Source: Perlabentimonas sp964490015
Lineage (GTDB): Bacteria; Bacteroidota; Bacteroidia; Bacteroidales; Tenuifilaceae
Direction: 5' to 3'
Assembly: GCA_964490015.1 (NCBI GenBank)
Contig: CAZBBA010000007.1
Location: 24,500 to 88,499, forward strand
Length of the DNA stretch: 64,000 bases
How positions within the stretch are numbered: position 1 is the first letter of the stretch; each line of letters opens with the position of its first letter. Below, in pieces: positions 44,484-52,658 of the stretch. The notes under the pieces were generated by a model. That model was not told the DNA's origin, did no database searches, and was given only the letters and a program-made list of their open reading frames with translations. Both the position numbers and the translations under genes were made by a program.

Positions 44484-46619
44484 TTACACCGTAGAAGGAA
44501 TAGTAAAGTGGAAACTACTACCCTTCTCCTCCTCGCTATCGACCCAGATTTTACCACCATGCTTTTCAACTAATTCCTTACATAGGATTAATCCAAGCCC
44601 AGTGCTAGGCTCTTTGTCGGTTCCGGGTCGCGATACCTTGGTGCTTAGACTAAATAGGTTGTTTTTGATAGAGTTGGGCATCCCTATTCCCGAATCGCTA
44701 ACTGTAACCTGAATAAAACCTCTTGCCACTGGCTGCGACAAGAGTTTTATTGCTCCATTATGCAGTGAAAATTTTAGGGCATTGGAGATTAGGTTTCGAA
44801 GTATTGTTTTTAACGATTCCCTATCGGCAAGGACAAAGGTTTCCTTATCGATTGAACTTATAAAGGAAATCGATTTACTGGCTATTTGAGGCGCAAAAAT
44901 CTCTTCTACCTCATCAATAATGGATGAAAGCAATATCTTTTGTGGGTTAAAGCGCTTGTAACCCCGCTGTATCATGGACCAGTTCAACAGATTGTCGAGT
45001 AACTCATAAAGATTTTTGGCCGAAGTGTTGATTGAACTTGCAATCTCCTGCATGGTTTGCTCATCGATATTCCCCATCCCACCCGACATCAACTCGGTGA
45101 GGCCAATAAATCCCTGGAAGGGCCCTTTTAGATCGTGCGCTATTATGGAGAAAAATTTATCCTTTTCGGCATTAGCCCTTATTAGGTCATCATTTTTACG
45201 CCTAATTCGTTCCTCAACCAGCTTTCGTTCGTTAATATTTTGAGTAATGCCTATAAACCTTACAGGATTTCCATTACCATCGCGCTCTACTACTCTACCG
45301 TAATTGGCAAGCCACTGGTAGTTATTGCTTTTATCGCGAACACGAAAATCGCACTTGTAAACCCTCATATTACCATCGAAATGATCCTGCAAACTCTGTT
45401 TAACATGCTCCAAATCATCAGGGTGTACCAAGTCAAATATCTCTTCTACGGTTTTGGGTATCTCGTTGGGTAGATATCCTAAGTTCCGATACACCTCCAT
45501 TCCTCCTAACCTTTCACCTGTTATCAGATTATTCTCCCAGGGATCAAGTCCTGCTGCTTCGGAGGCAAGTTCTAGCCTTTGCGTAGCAACCCTAAGATTT
45601 GCCTCCGACTTATATCTTTCGGTAACATCTTTAAATACGATGAAATATCCTGTCAAATGGCGATGCTCACTAAAGATAGCAGAGTGAACGGCCTCGATGT
45701 TCCTGTCGCCAATTTTAATCAGGTAAAGCTTATTAAACGCTTTGCTATTCGAAAAATCGAAATGGTAAGGCAATATTGCCTGTATCTTACTACTTACTGG
45801 AATCTCTCCTTCAATTCTTAATATTTTTAGGGCTGCTGGGTTAATATCCACAATCACGGTATTGTTATCGGTAACAACAATGCCATCGGGCATGCTATTG
45901 AAAAGCACGTTTAGGGCAATGGGCTTAACCTGAAAGAGTTTTTTGGAATACAATCCCCAAAAGAAAATAACACCCGAAATAGTAAAAACGATTGGAGTTG
46001 GATCGCCCTGCGATAAAAAACGAAAACCCGCAGCATAAAAGATGTTCACCACAAAAGGCAGAACTGAACTTGCAAGGATAAGCCAAATATTCCCTTTCTG
46101 ATCCCTTGAACTTAAAAATAGCATTCGGATAAAAACGGCCAAAGCGACAAGAATAATAGTGTAGGAGTACATTATGTATACCCACCACCATATTCCATGG
46201 CCACCCCTGTGGTTTACTATAACCTCACCAGTAGTATCGTATGTATATGTGTAAAAAAGATTGTGGTAATTGTTGGTTGCCAGAAAAATTATCGACAAAA
46301 TTGGAATAATCCATACTGGCCAACTCAAAAACCTTCTGAAATGGCTATACATTCGCGAGTACTCTAGGGCAAAATACAGGAAAAAAACTGGTGTTGCGAC
46401 AATCCCCACATAGCGAACAAGGTTAAATAAATCCCTTTGCTCACTGGCTTGTAGCTGCATATCAACCGCAGCACCAAAACACCAGAGCGCCACTGCACTT
46501 AGGAGCCATGCCAAAGAAGGTGCATCGAGCGATTTTCGTCTTAACCGCACGTAAACAGCCAAAACTGCCGATAAGGCTGCCGATAAAAGTAATAGTATGA
46601 TAAACACATTATCAACCAT
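44484..46619 (-). CDS. Sensor histidine kinase with N-terminal 7TM domain and PAS domains
   Basis: The 711-residue protein begins with seven hydrophobic helices (about residues 3-225) in the HisKA_7TM pattern. Two PAS domains follow (about 235-350, with 'PDGIVVTDNNTVIVDINPAA'; and about 350-470, ending 'GITQNINERK'), then HisKA ('FFSIIAHDLKGPFQGFIGL') and an ATPase domain ('GLGLILCKELVEKHGGKIWV'). It is transcribed just upstream of the seven-PAS hybrid kinase, 119 bases apart, and the two may belong to one signalling chain. There is no receiver in this protein. Confidence 0.93.
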   Translation of the reverse strand: MVDNVFIILLLLSAALSAVLAVYVRLRRKSLDAPSLAWLLSAVALWCFGAAVDMQLQASEQRDLFNLVRYVGIVATPVFFLYFALEYSRMYSHFRRFLSWPVWIIPILSIIFLATNNYHNLFYTYTYDTTGEVIVNHRGGHGIWWWVYIMYSYTIILVALAVFIRMLFLSSRDQKGNIWLILASSVLPFVVNIFYAAGFRFLSQGDPTPIVFTISGVIFFWGLYSKKLFQVKPIALNVLFNSMPDGIVVTDNNTVIVDINPAALKILRIEGEIPVSSKIQAILPYHFDFSNSKAFNKLYLIKIGDRNIEAVHSAIFSEHRHLTGYFIVFKDVTERYKSEANLRVATQRLELASEAAGLDPWENNLITGERLGGMEVYRNLGYLPNEIPKTVEEIFDLVHPDDLEHVKQSLQDHFDGNMRVYKCDFRVRDKSNNYQWLANYGRVVERDGNGNPVRFIGITQNINERKLVEERIRRKNDDLIRANAEKDKFFSIIAHDLKGPFQGFIGLTELMSGGMGNIDEQTMQEIASSINTSAKNLYELLDNLLNWSMIQRGYKRFNPQKILLSSIIDEVEEIFAPQIASKSISFISSIDKETFVLADRESLKTILRNLISNALKFSLHNGAIKLLSQPVARGFIQVTVSDSGIGMPNSIKNNLFSLSTKVSRPGTDKEPSTGLGLILCKELVEKHGGKIWVDSEEEKGSSFHFTIPSTV

Positions 46620-46910
46620 AACCGTATTCTCAAAAGGATCACATTAAACCCTAATATTCACTAACAAGATACACAATTATTGTTTGCAATGGGTTGTGAG
46701 CTTAAAAAATGTTTTACGACACAACCAAAAACAAGCGAAAATTGTATCGATAAATGATTCAACAACTTCCAAAATTGGCGTTGTTATAGAAAATTTCGGA
46801 GCATATTGCCCGGCTTGCTAAATCGACCTAAAAAACATTACTTTGAAGTACCTGTCATACAGGCGCTGCATCATATTAAACTTATAAATAGTATTAAATC
46901 TACTTTTTCG

Positions 46911-48248
46911 ATGAAAAAAATACTAATCCTGGGCGCCGGAATGGTGTCGAAACCTATTGTTATATACCTACTAGACCGAGGTTATGGTGTAACCCTCGGC
47001 GATTTAGAACTTTCGAAAGCCCAAACCATTGTAAACACTCACCCCAATGGAAAGGCTATTTACTTTGATGTAAAAGACGAGCAAAGCCTTAACAACCTGG
47101 TTGGGGATCACGATATCACCGTAAGCCTTTTACCCTGGATGTTCCATCCAACGGTTGCCCGGTATTGCCTTAAGCATAAAAAAAACATGGTTACCAGCTC
47201 GTACGTGAAACCTGAAATGCAAGCGCTCAATGATCAGGTTCGGGAAGCTGGGCTACTATTCCTCAACGAGACTGGCCTCGATCCTGGAATAGACCACATG
47301 TCGGCAATGCGGATTATTGATCATATCCATGATAAGGGTGGAAAAGTAGAAGAATTCTACTCCTTTTGCGGGGCACTGGTTGCCCCTGAGGTGGAGAAAA
47401 ATCCATTTAACTACAAGTTTACCTGGGCTCCTAAGGGCGTTGTAATGGCAGGCAATAACGATGGTAAATACCTGAAGGATGGCAAAGTAGTTGAAGTCCC
47501 AACTGAGAATCTATTTAAAAATCCCATAAAACTGAACTGCCCTGATGTGGGCGACCTAGAGGTATACCCCAATCGCGATTCGCTTCCATACATTCAACTC
47601 TACGGTATCCCCGAAGCCAAAACGTTGCTTCGCGGAACGTTCCGCTACACCAAATGGTGCGAGGTTATTGATGCCTTTAAGCGAATTGGTCTACTCTCCT
47701 ACGAGAAGTTTAGCATGCAGAACTTAACTCACGCCGATATGCTTGCAAAGCTAATCGGACAAAGTAGTTCCATGAAAATTAAGCAAAAAGTGGCCGATTT
47801 TCTTGGGGTAGAAATCAACTCGAACCCCATCGATGCCCTAGACTGGCTGGGCTTATTCACCAACACTCCCATTAACAGAACCGAGGACTCTCCATTCGAG
47901 GTGGTTTCGGATTTGATGATCGCCAAAATGATGATCCAGGAAAATGAGCGCGATATGGTGGTAATGCAGCACACCTTTTTGGCCAGCTATCCCGATGGCA
48001 AAAAAGAGGTTATCCGCTCGCGTATGCTCGACTTTGGTACGCTCAAAACCGATACATCAATTGCCCGAACGGTTGCGCTACCCGCTGCCGTTGCCGTTGA
48101 GATGATCCTCGAAAACAAGATCATGGCCAAAGGGGTTCATATCCCGGTAATTCCCGAGATTTACAACCCAATCCTCAATACCCTGGAAAAGTTAAACATA
48201 AGGATGGAAGAAGAATTTGGGCTACCTCTAAGCGAGAACATCTGCTAG
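46911..48248 (+). CDS. Saccharopine dehydrogenase-like oxidoreductase
   Basis: I take the ATG at 46911 (an upstream in-frame TTG at 46806 has no support), which gives MKKILILGAGMVSKPIVIYL, a Rossmann start with GxGxxxxP. The 445-residue protein also has 'ETGLDPGIDHMSAMRIID', typical of the saccharopine dehydrogenase C-terminal/alpha-aminoadipic semialdehyde synthase region. Bacterial members act in lysine degradation (saccharopine to glutamate and aminoadipate semialdehyde) or in carboxynorspermidine synthesis; the sequence favours the lysine-type group but I cannot settle this. It is monocistronic with a terminator after it. Confidence 0.85.
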   Translation: MKKILILGAGMVSKPIVIYLLDRGYGVTLGDLELSKAQTIVNTHPNGKAIYFDVKDEQSLNNLVGDHDITVSLLPWMFHPTVARYCLKHKKNMVTSSYVKPEMQALNDQVREAGLLFLNETGLDPGIDHMSAMRIIDHIHDKGGKVEEFYSFCGALVAPEVEKNPFNYKFTWAPKGVVMAGNNDGKYLKDGKVVEVPTENLFKNPIKLNCPDVGDLEVYPNRDSLPYIQLYGIPEAKTLLRGTFRYTKWCEVIDAFKRIGLLSYEKFSMQNLTHADMLAKLIGQSSSMKIKQKVADFLGVEINSNPIDALDWLGLFTNTPINRTEDSPFEVVSDLMIAKMMIQENERDMVVMQHTFLASYPDGKKEVIRSRMLDFGTLKTDTSIARTVALPAAVAVEMILENKIMAKGVHIPVIPEIYNPILNTLEKLNIRMEEEFGLPLSENIC

Positions 48249-48274
48249 CAACATATACAATGATCCAGTTTGTG

Positions 48275-48305
48275 GCCTCCAGAAATCATTCTGGGGGCTT
48301 TTTTT
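48275..48305 (+). terminator. Rho-independent terminator after the saccharopine dehydrogenase-like gene
   Basis: GCCTCCAGAA, loop ATCA, TTCTGGGGGC, then seven T. Nine clean pairs and one G-T pair in a ten-base stem. Confidence 0.88.
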
Positions 48306-48366
48306 ACAAAAAATCCGTCAGTTTATACGAATTTTAGTAATTTCGTACAAACAAAATCATATTGAC

Positions 48367-49569
48367 TTGAAAATACTTGCCCTTATATTGCCTCTCATAG
48401 CATTATCAGCATGCGGAATAAATGCCAACGAGAGCCTTAAAAAAAGCCCAACCATAACCATTGGCGCCGAGCGCATGGAGTCGTACCTGCCCCTATTGCG
48501 CGACCAAAAAGTGGGCGTTGTAGCCAACCACTCCACCATTATCGGAAATACCCATCTGGTGGACAGCCTGATTGCCCGAAAAATTGAGGTTGTTAAGATT
48601 TACAGCCCCGAGCACGGCTTTAGGGGCGAAGGTGATGCAGGTGAGCTGATCAAAAGTCATGTTGATGTTCGAACAGGTCTTCCAGTTATATCACTCTATG
48701 GCGACAACAAAAAACCTACCCACAAGGATTTTGAAGGACTAGATATTGTTCTATTTGATATACAAGATGTGGGTGTTCGCCACTATACCTACGTTTCCAC
48801 CATGCACTACGTAATGGAAACCTGCGCCGAAATGGATCTGCCACTTATTGTGCTCGATAGGCCAAACCCCAACGGGTTTTATATCGATGGCCCAGTGCTC
48901 GACTTAAACTACAACTCATTTGTGGGGATGCATCCCGTTCCTCTGGTTCACGGGCTTACCATTGGCGAGTACGCCAAAATGATAAATGGCGAGGGTTGGC
49001 TCGAGAACTCCATGCAGTGCAAGCTAATAGTGATTCCTTGCCTAAACTACACCCACGATTCCACCTACGTGCTACCCGTTAGGCCATCGCCAAATTTGCC
49101 AAACCAAACAGCCATATACCTATTCTCATCGCTGGGATTCTTTGAGGGAACCGTGGCCAGCGTAGGACGGGGAACCGACTTCCCTTTCCAAACCTTTGGC
49201 CACCCTGCCTTCGATCAGATGCCCTTTAAGTTCACCCCCGAAAGTCGACCCGGTGCCAGCAAGAATCCACCTCTTAAGGGAGAGGTTTGCTACGGAATCG
49301 ACCTGCGCGATTACAGCCCCGATTTCTTCCTAAATCTTCGACAGATTAACCTCTCGTGGCTAATTTTCGCCTACCAATCATTCCCTAAGAAAAGTGAATT
49401 TTTCAATCCATACTTTAACCTGCTGGCTGGCAATAATTTTTTACGCCAGCAAATTGAGCAGGGTGTCGACGAGCAAACCATCCGCGAGAGTTGGAAAGAT
49501 GATCTTATCAAATACAGTAAGATTCGGCAACAGTATCTGCTTTACCCCGATTTTAGCCCAGTAAACTAA
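48367..49569 (+). CDS. namZ: NamZ-like exo-beta-N-acetylmuramidase (DUF1343), lipoprotein
   Basis: Translation starts at a TTG (48367), which gives a lipoprotein leader MKILALILPLIALSAC with Cys at residue 16. The 400-residue protein matches the DUF1343 family: 'VGVVANHSTIIG', 'YSPEHGFRGEGDAGE', 'DIVLFDIQDVGVRHYTYVST' and 'LDRPNPNG' are family blocks. NamZ releases terminal MurNAc from peptidoglycan fragments. As a lipoprotein it would act on recycled or scavenged muropeptides in the periplasm. The methyltransferase gene begins directly after its stop, with no gap. Confidence 0.88.
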   Translation: MKILALILPLIALSACGINANESLKKSPTITIGAERMESYLPLLRDQKVGVVANHSTIIGNTHLVDSLIARKIEVVKIYSPEHGFRGEGDAGELIKSHVDVRTGLPVISLYGDNKKPTHKDFEGLDIVLFDIQDVGVRHYTYVSTMHYVMETCAEMDLPLIVLDRPNPNGFYIDGPVLDLNYNSFVGMHPVPLVHGLTIGEYAKMINGEGWLENSMQCKLIVIPCLNYTHDSTYVLPVRPSPNLPNQTAIYLFSSLGFFEGTVASVGRGTDFPFQTFGHPAFDQMPFKFTPESRPGASKNPPLKGEVCYGIDLRDYSPDFFLNLRQINLSWLIFAYQSFPKKSEFFNPYFNLLAGNNFLRQQIEQGVDEQTIRESWKDDLIKYSKIRQQYLLYPDFSPVN

Positions 49570-50169
49570 ATGGCTTTATCGAACGAGTGGGATAAAAGGT
49601 ACTCCAATCCCGATTTTATCTATGGACTGGAGCCCAACGGTTATTTTAAGCAGGAGTTATCGAAGTTAAAACCCGGCAAACTTCTTTTACCCGGTGAGGG
49701 CGAGGGCCGAAATGCCCTGTGGGCTGCTAAACAGGGATGGGAAGTTACTGCATTCGACACAAGTTCTACTGCGCAGCAAAAGGCCTTAGCACTTTTTAGT
49801 CAGCATGGGGTGTCGGTTCTCTATCATTTATCCGATATTCTGCATTTCAACTCCAACGTGGAATTCGATGCCATTAGCCTAATTTACGTGCATACACCAA
49901 AATCGATACAGCAACAAGTTGCCAACAGAATTATATCAATGCTCAAACCCAAAGGAACGCTAATCGTCGAGATGTTTCATCCCGACCAAATTCCACTCTC
50001 CTCGGGCGGCCCAAAAAATATCGACATGTTTTCTTCAATTGATGAATTGAATAAATATTACAAAGAGTTAAAGATTGAGCATATTGCCAGGCACGAGGTG
50101 GAATTGAACGAAGGACTACTGCACAAAGGCCAAGCCGTTGTTATCCGAATGAATGCGGTAAAACCATAA
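49570..50169 (+). CDS. Class I SAM-dependent methyltransferase
   Basis: The 199-residue protein begins MALSNEWDKRYSNPDFIYGL and has a SAM-binding glycine loop at LLLPGEGEGRNALWAAKQG (about 38-56), followed by 'VTAFDTS', and lacks a metal or zinc site. It resembles the TehB/thiopurine methyltransferase group, but the substrate is unknown. The gene starts on the base after the namZ stop, so the two are in one operon. Confidence 0.85.
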   Translation: MALSNEWDKRYSNPDFIYGLEPNGYFKQELSKLKPGKLLLPGEGEGRNALWAAKQGWEVTAFDTSSTAQQKALALFSQHGVSVLYHLSDILHFNSNVEFDAISLIYVHTPKSIQQQVANRIISMLKPKGTLIVEMFHPDQIPLSSGGPKNIDMFSSIDELNKYYKELKIEHIARHEVELNEGLLHKGQAVVIRMNAVKP

Positions 50170-50185
50170 AACAAAAACTTGAATA

Positions 50186-50818
50186 ATGGCCAAAAAGAAA
50201 TACTACGTGGTGTGGGAAGGGGTAAAACCAGGCGTTTACGACACATGGGAACAGTGCCAGCTAAGCATAAAGGGATATCCCAACGCCAAGTACAAATCAT
50301 TTCCTACGCTCCAAGCCGCCGAGGCGGCTTTAAAGGGCAACTACAAGGATTACATGGGCAAAGAGGTTAACGTTGCTCTCTCGCTCAAGGGTCTTAAGGA
50401 GAACCAGCCAAAGCCCGTTTTTCCTGCCCTTGCCGTTGATGCAGCCTGGAACACCGCCACTGGCGATATGGAGTATAGGGGTGTGGATGCAAAAACCGGA
50501 CGCGAGGTTTTTCGGCAGGGTCCCTACCACGATGGCACCAATAATATTGGCGAGTTTTTGGCCATTGTGCATGGGTTGGCATTCCTAAAGCAAAAGGGTA
50601 GCAACCTGCCAATCTACACCGACTCCATGACGGCAATTAGCTGGATTAGACGAAAACAGGCCAACACCAAGCTCGAAAAAACCGCACGAAATGGCATTGT
50701 CTTCGAGCTAATTGCCCGAGCCGAGAAATGGCTCCGCGAGAATACCTGGCAAAACAAGCTGCTAAAATGGGAAACCAAGGTTTGGGGGGAGATACCTGCT
50801 GATTTTGGGAGAAAGTAA
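50186..50818 (+). CDS. rnhA: Ribonuclease H with N-terminal viroplasmin domain
   Basis: The 210-residue protein has an N-terminal viroplasmin/Cauli_VI domain (about 3-60, 'KYYVVWEGVKPGVYDTWEQC') that binds RNA-DNA or double-stranded substrates, then an RNase HI domain with the full catalytic set: Asp85, Glu123, Asp146 and Asp206. It removes RNA from RNA-DNA hybrids. This two-domain form is known in eukaryotes and in some bacteria including Bacteroidota. It is 16 bases after the methyltransferase gene. Confidence 0.93.
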   Translation: MAKKKYYVVWEGVKPGVYDTWEQCQLSIKGYPNAKYKSFPTLQAAEAALKGNYKDYMGKEVNVALSLKGLKENQPKPVFPALAVDAAWNTATGDMEYRGVDAKTGREVFRQGPYHDGTNNIGEFLAIVHGLAFLKQKGSNLPIYTDSMTAISWIRRKQANTKLEKTARNGIVFELIARAEKWLRENTWQNKLLKWETKVWGEIPADFGRK

Positions 50819-50825
50819 AATTTGC

Positions 50826-50833
50826 TAAATTTG
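50826..50833 (+). promoter_or_regulatory. Putative Bacteroidota -7 box (TAAATTTG)
   Basis: TAAATTTG lies 23 bases before the TTG start at 50857. Confidence 0.5.
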
Positions 50834-50856
50834 CCCATCAACAAAAATACCCGCAA

Positions 50857-52101
50857 TTGAGAGTCGAGAGATTTATAGCCAACCGTCTTACCGATCCCAA
50901 GCAGAGCAAGGGCAGCTTATCGAGGCCATTTGTAAAAATTGCCACCATCTCGGTGGCGCTCAGCTTGGCCGTAATGATTATTGCGGTGGCAATTGTAACT
51001 GGTTTCAAGCGCGAGATTAGCGAGAAAACCATTGGCTTTGGTAGCCATATCCAGATAATTAACTACGACCGTAATCTCTCCTACGAAACCGTTCCCATTA
51101 GCAGTAACCTCGATTTTTTGGAAGAGGTTAAAGCGATAAAGGGCATTCGCCATATCCAAAAGTTTGCCATTAAACCCGGTATCATCAAAACCGAAAACGA
51201 CATTCAGGGTATTGTGCTTAAGGGCGCCAGCACTGATTTTGATTGGAGTTTCTTCAACAAAAACCTCACCGAGGGCAGTATTCTTAGCCTAAACGATTCG
51301 GTTACAAGCAACGGGGCCATAATATCCAGCACCACATCGCAGCTACTATCGCTTAAGGTTGGCGATACCTTCGATATGTTCTTTGTGCAGGAACCACCAC
51401 GCGTGCGCAGGTTTAACGTGGAGGGCATTTACAACACCCAAATGGCCGAGTTCGATAAACTTTTCGTAATCTGCGACCTTAGGCATATTCAGCGTCTCAA
51501 CGGTTGGGAACCCGATCAGGTTACCGGTCTCGAGATTCTGGTTGATGATTTTGACCGTGTTCACCGCATTGCCCTAGATGTGGACGATATTGTTGCGTTT
51601 AACTTCCTGTCCGATGGCTCCCGGCTACGCGTGCAGAGCATCCTCGAGAAGTACCCACAAATTTTCGACTGGCTCGGCTTACAGGATATTAATGTGGTTG
51701 TGCTGCTGGTGCTAATGCTTACCGTTGCGGGTATAAATATGATTGCCGGACTGCTGATTATAATCCTGGAGCGAACCAATATGATTGGCGTGCTAAAAGC
51801 GCTGGGCGCCGAGAATAGACTTATCCAAAAGATTTTTTTAATCCAGTCTGGACACATTATTGCCCGGGGGCTTTTATGGGGCAACCTAATTGGAATATCA
51901 TTGGCGTTAGTGCAGCTGCAATTCGGTATCTTTAAACTCGACGAGGCCAGCTACTACCTCTCCACCGTGCCCATAAACCTCGATATAATCCATATTATGT
52001 TCCTGAACCTGGGCACCTTTTTCGCCATCCTAACCATAATGCTAATTCCCTCCATGGCCATCTCGCGCATTAGCCCCGACCGTACCATTAAGTTCGAGTA
52101 G
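50857..52101 (+). CDS. LolC/E-like lipoprotein-release ABC permease (FtsX family)
   Basis: The start is a TTG at 50857 (MRVERFIANRLTDPK). The 414-residue protein has an N-terminal membrane helix (about 27-50, 'IATISVALSLAVMIIAVAIV'), a periplasmic domain and three C-terminal helices with 'INMIAGLLIIILERTNMIGV', the LolC/E layout. LolCDE moves lipoproteins from the inner membrane to the LolA carrier. The ATPase is not next to it. In Bacteroidota a single permease of this type often does the work of both LolC and LolE. Confidence 0.88.
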   Translation: MRVERFIANRLTDPKQSKGSLSRPFVKIATISVALSLAVMIIAVAIVTGFKREISEKTIGFGSHIQIINYDRNLSYETVPISSNLDFLEEVKAIKGIRHIQKFAIKPGIIKTENDIQGIVLKGASTDFDWSFFNKNLTEGSILSLNDSVTSNGAIISSTTSQLLSLKVGDTFDMFFVQEPPRVRRFNVEGIYNTQMAEFDKLFVICDLRHIQRLNGWEPDQVTGLEILVDDFDRVHRIALDVDDIVAFNFLSDGSRLRVQSILEKYPQIFDWLGLQDINVVVLLVLMLTVAGINMIAGLLIIILERTNMIGVLKALGAENRLIQKIFLIQSGHIIARGLLWGNLIGISLALVQLQFGIFKLDEASYYLSTVPINLDIIHIMFLNLGTFFAILTIMLIPSMAISRISPDRTIKFE

Positions 52102-52139
52102 TAACCAAATCCTGCTGCGTAAATATCACCATATCTAAA

Positions 52140-52560
52140 CGCTATTGCGACTTTTCTTTTTATCAACAGATTTTTTGAATAAAGTGACGAGTGACTTTGG
52201 AAACAAGTGACTTTCTTCTGTCTTCCATCCTCAACCTCCAAACGCTTCGGTTTACGAAGCAGGCGTCTTCCCCCTTTCAAACTTTCGACTTCCAACTTTC
52301 AGACTTTCGACTTTCAGACTAACCACATAGAAACATAGCTTACACATAGGCACATAGCACTCACCTCGGCCCTTCGCTCTCTGCTCCATGCTTCTGTCTT
52401 CTGTCTTCTTGCCCTCTGCTTTAAAAAAAACGATATCCAATGTTTGACATTCTACATTCGGTATTCGATATTCAATACCTGTCTATTGACTTTTGACTTC
52501 TTGCTCTTGCTTCTGCTCTTGCCCTTGCTCTTGCTGTTCTCCCCTGTTCATAACCCGTAA
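52140..52560 (+). repeat. Low-complexity dispersed repeat, pyrimidine-rich copy
   Basis: The 557-base gap between the LolC/E-like gene and gatE (52102-52658) is filled mostly by pyrimidine-rich text on the plus strand: AAAGTGACGAGTGACTTTGG, CTTTCGACTTCCAACTTTC, CTCTGCTCCATGCTTC, CTTCTGTCTTCTGTCTTCTTG, TGCTCTTGCTTCTGCTCTTG, and an AT-rich piece ATTCGGTATTCGATATTC. Words at 52320-52420 are the reverse complement of those at 40240-40340, so the two copies are in opposite orientations. There is no gene-like frame. Confidence 0.72.
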
Positions 52561-52658
52561 AAAACTAATTGCCAAATCCCTTTGCCGTATCGGCAAACAA
52601 TTTTATATTTAGTGGTACAAAAATTCTACATCCCTATCCAGACCTAAGATACCACACT

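Noticed and set aside
46806..46910. Upstream TTG start of the saccharopine dehydrogenase-like gene
   Set aside because: The ATG at 46911 begins the Rossmann fold directly, with the usual length.
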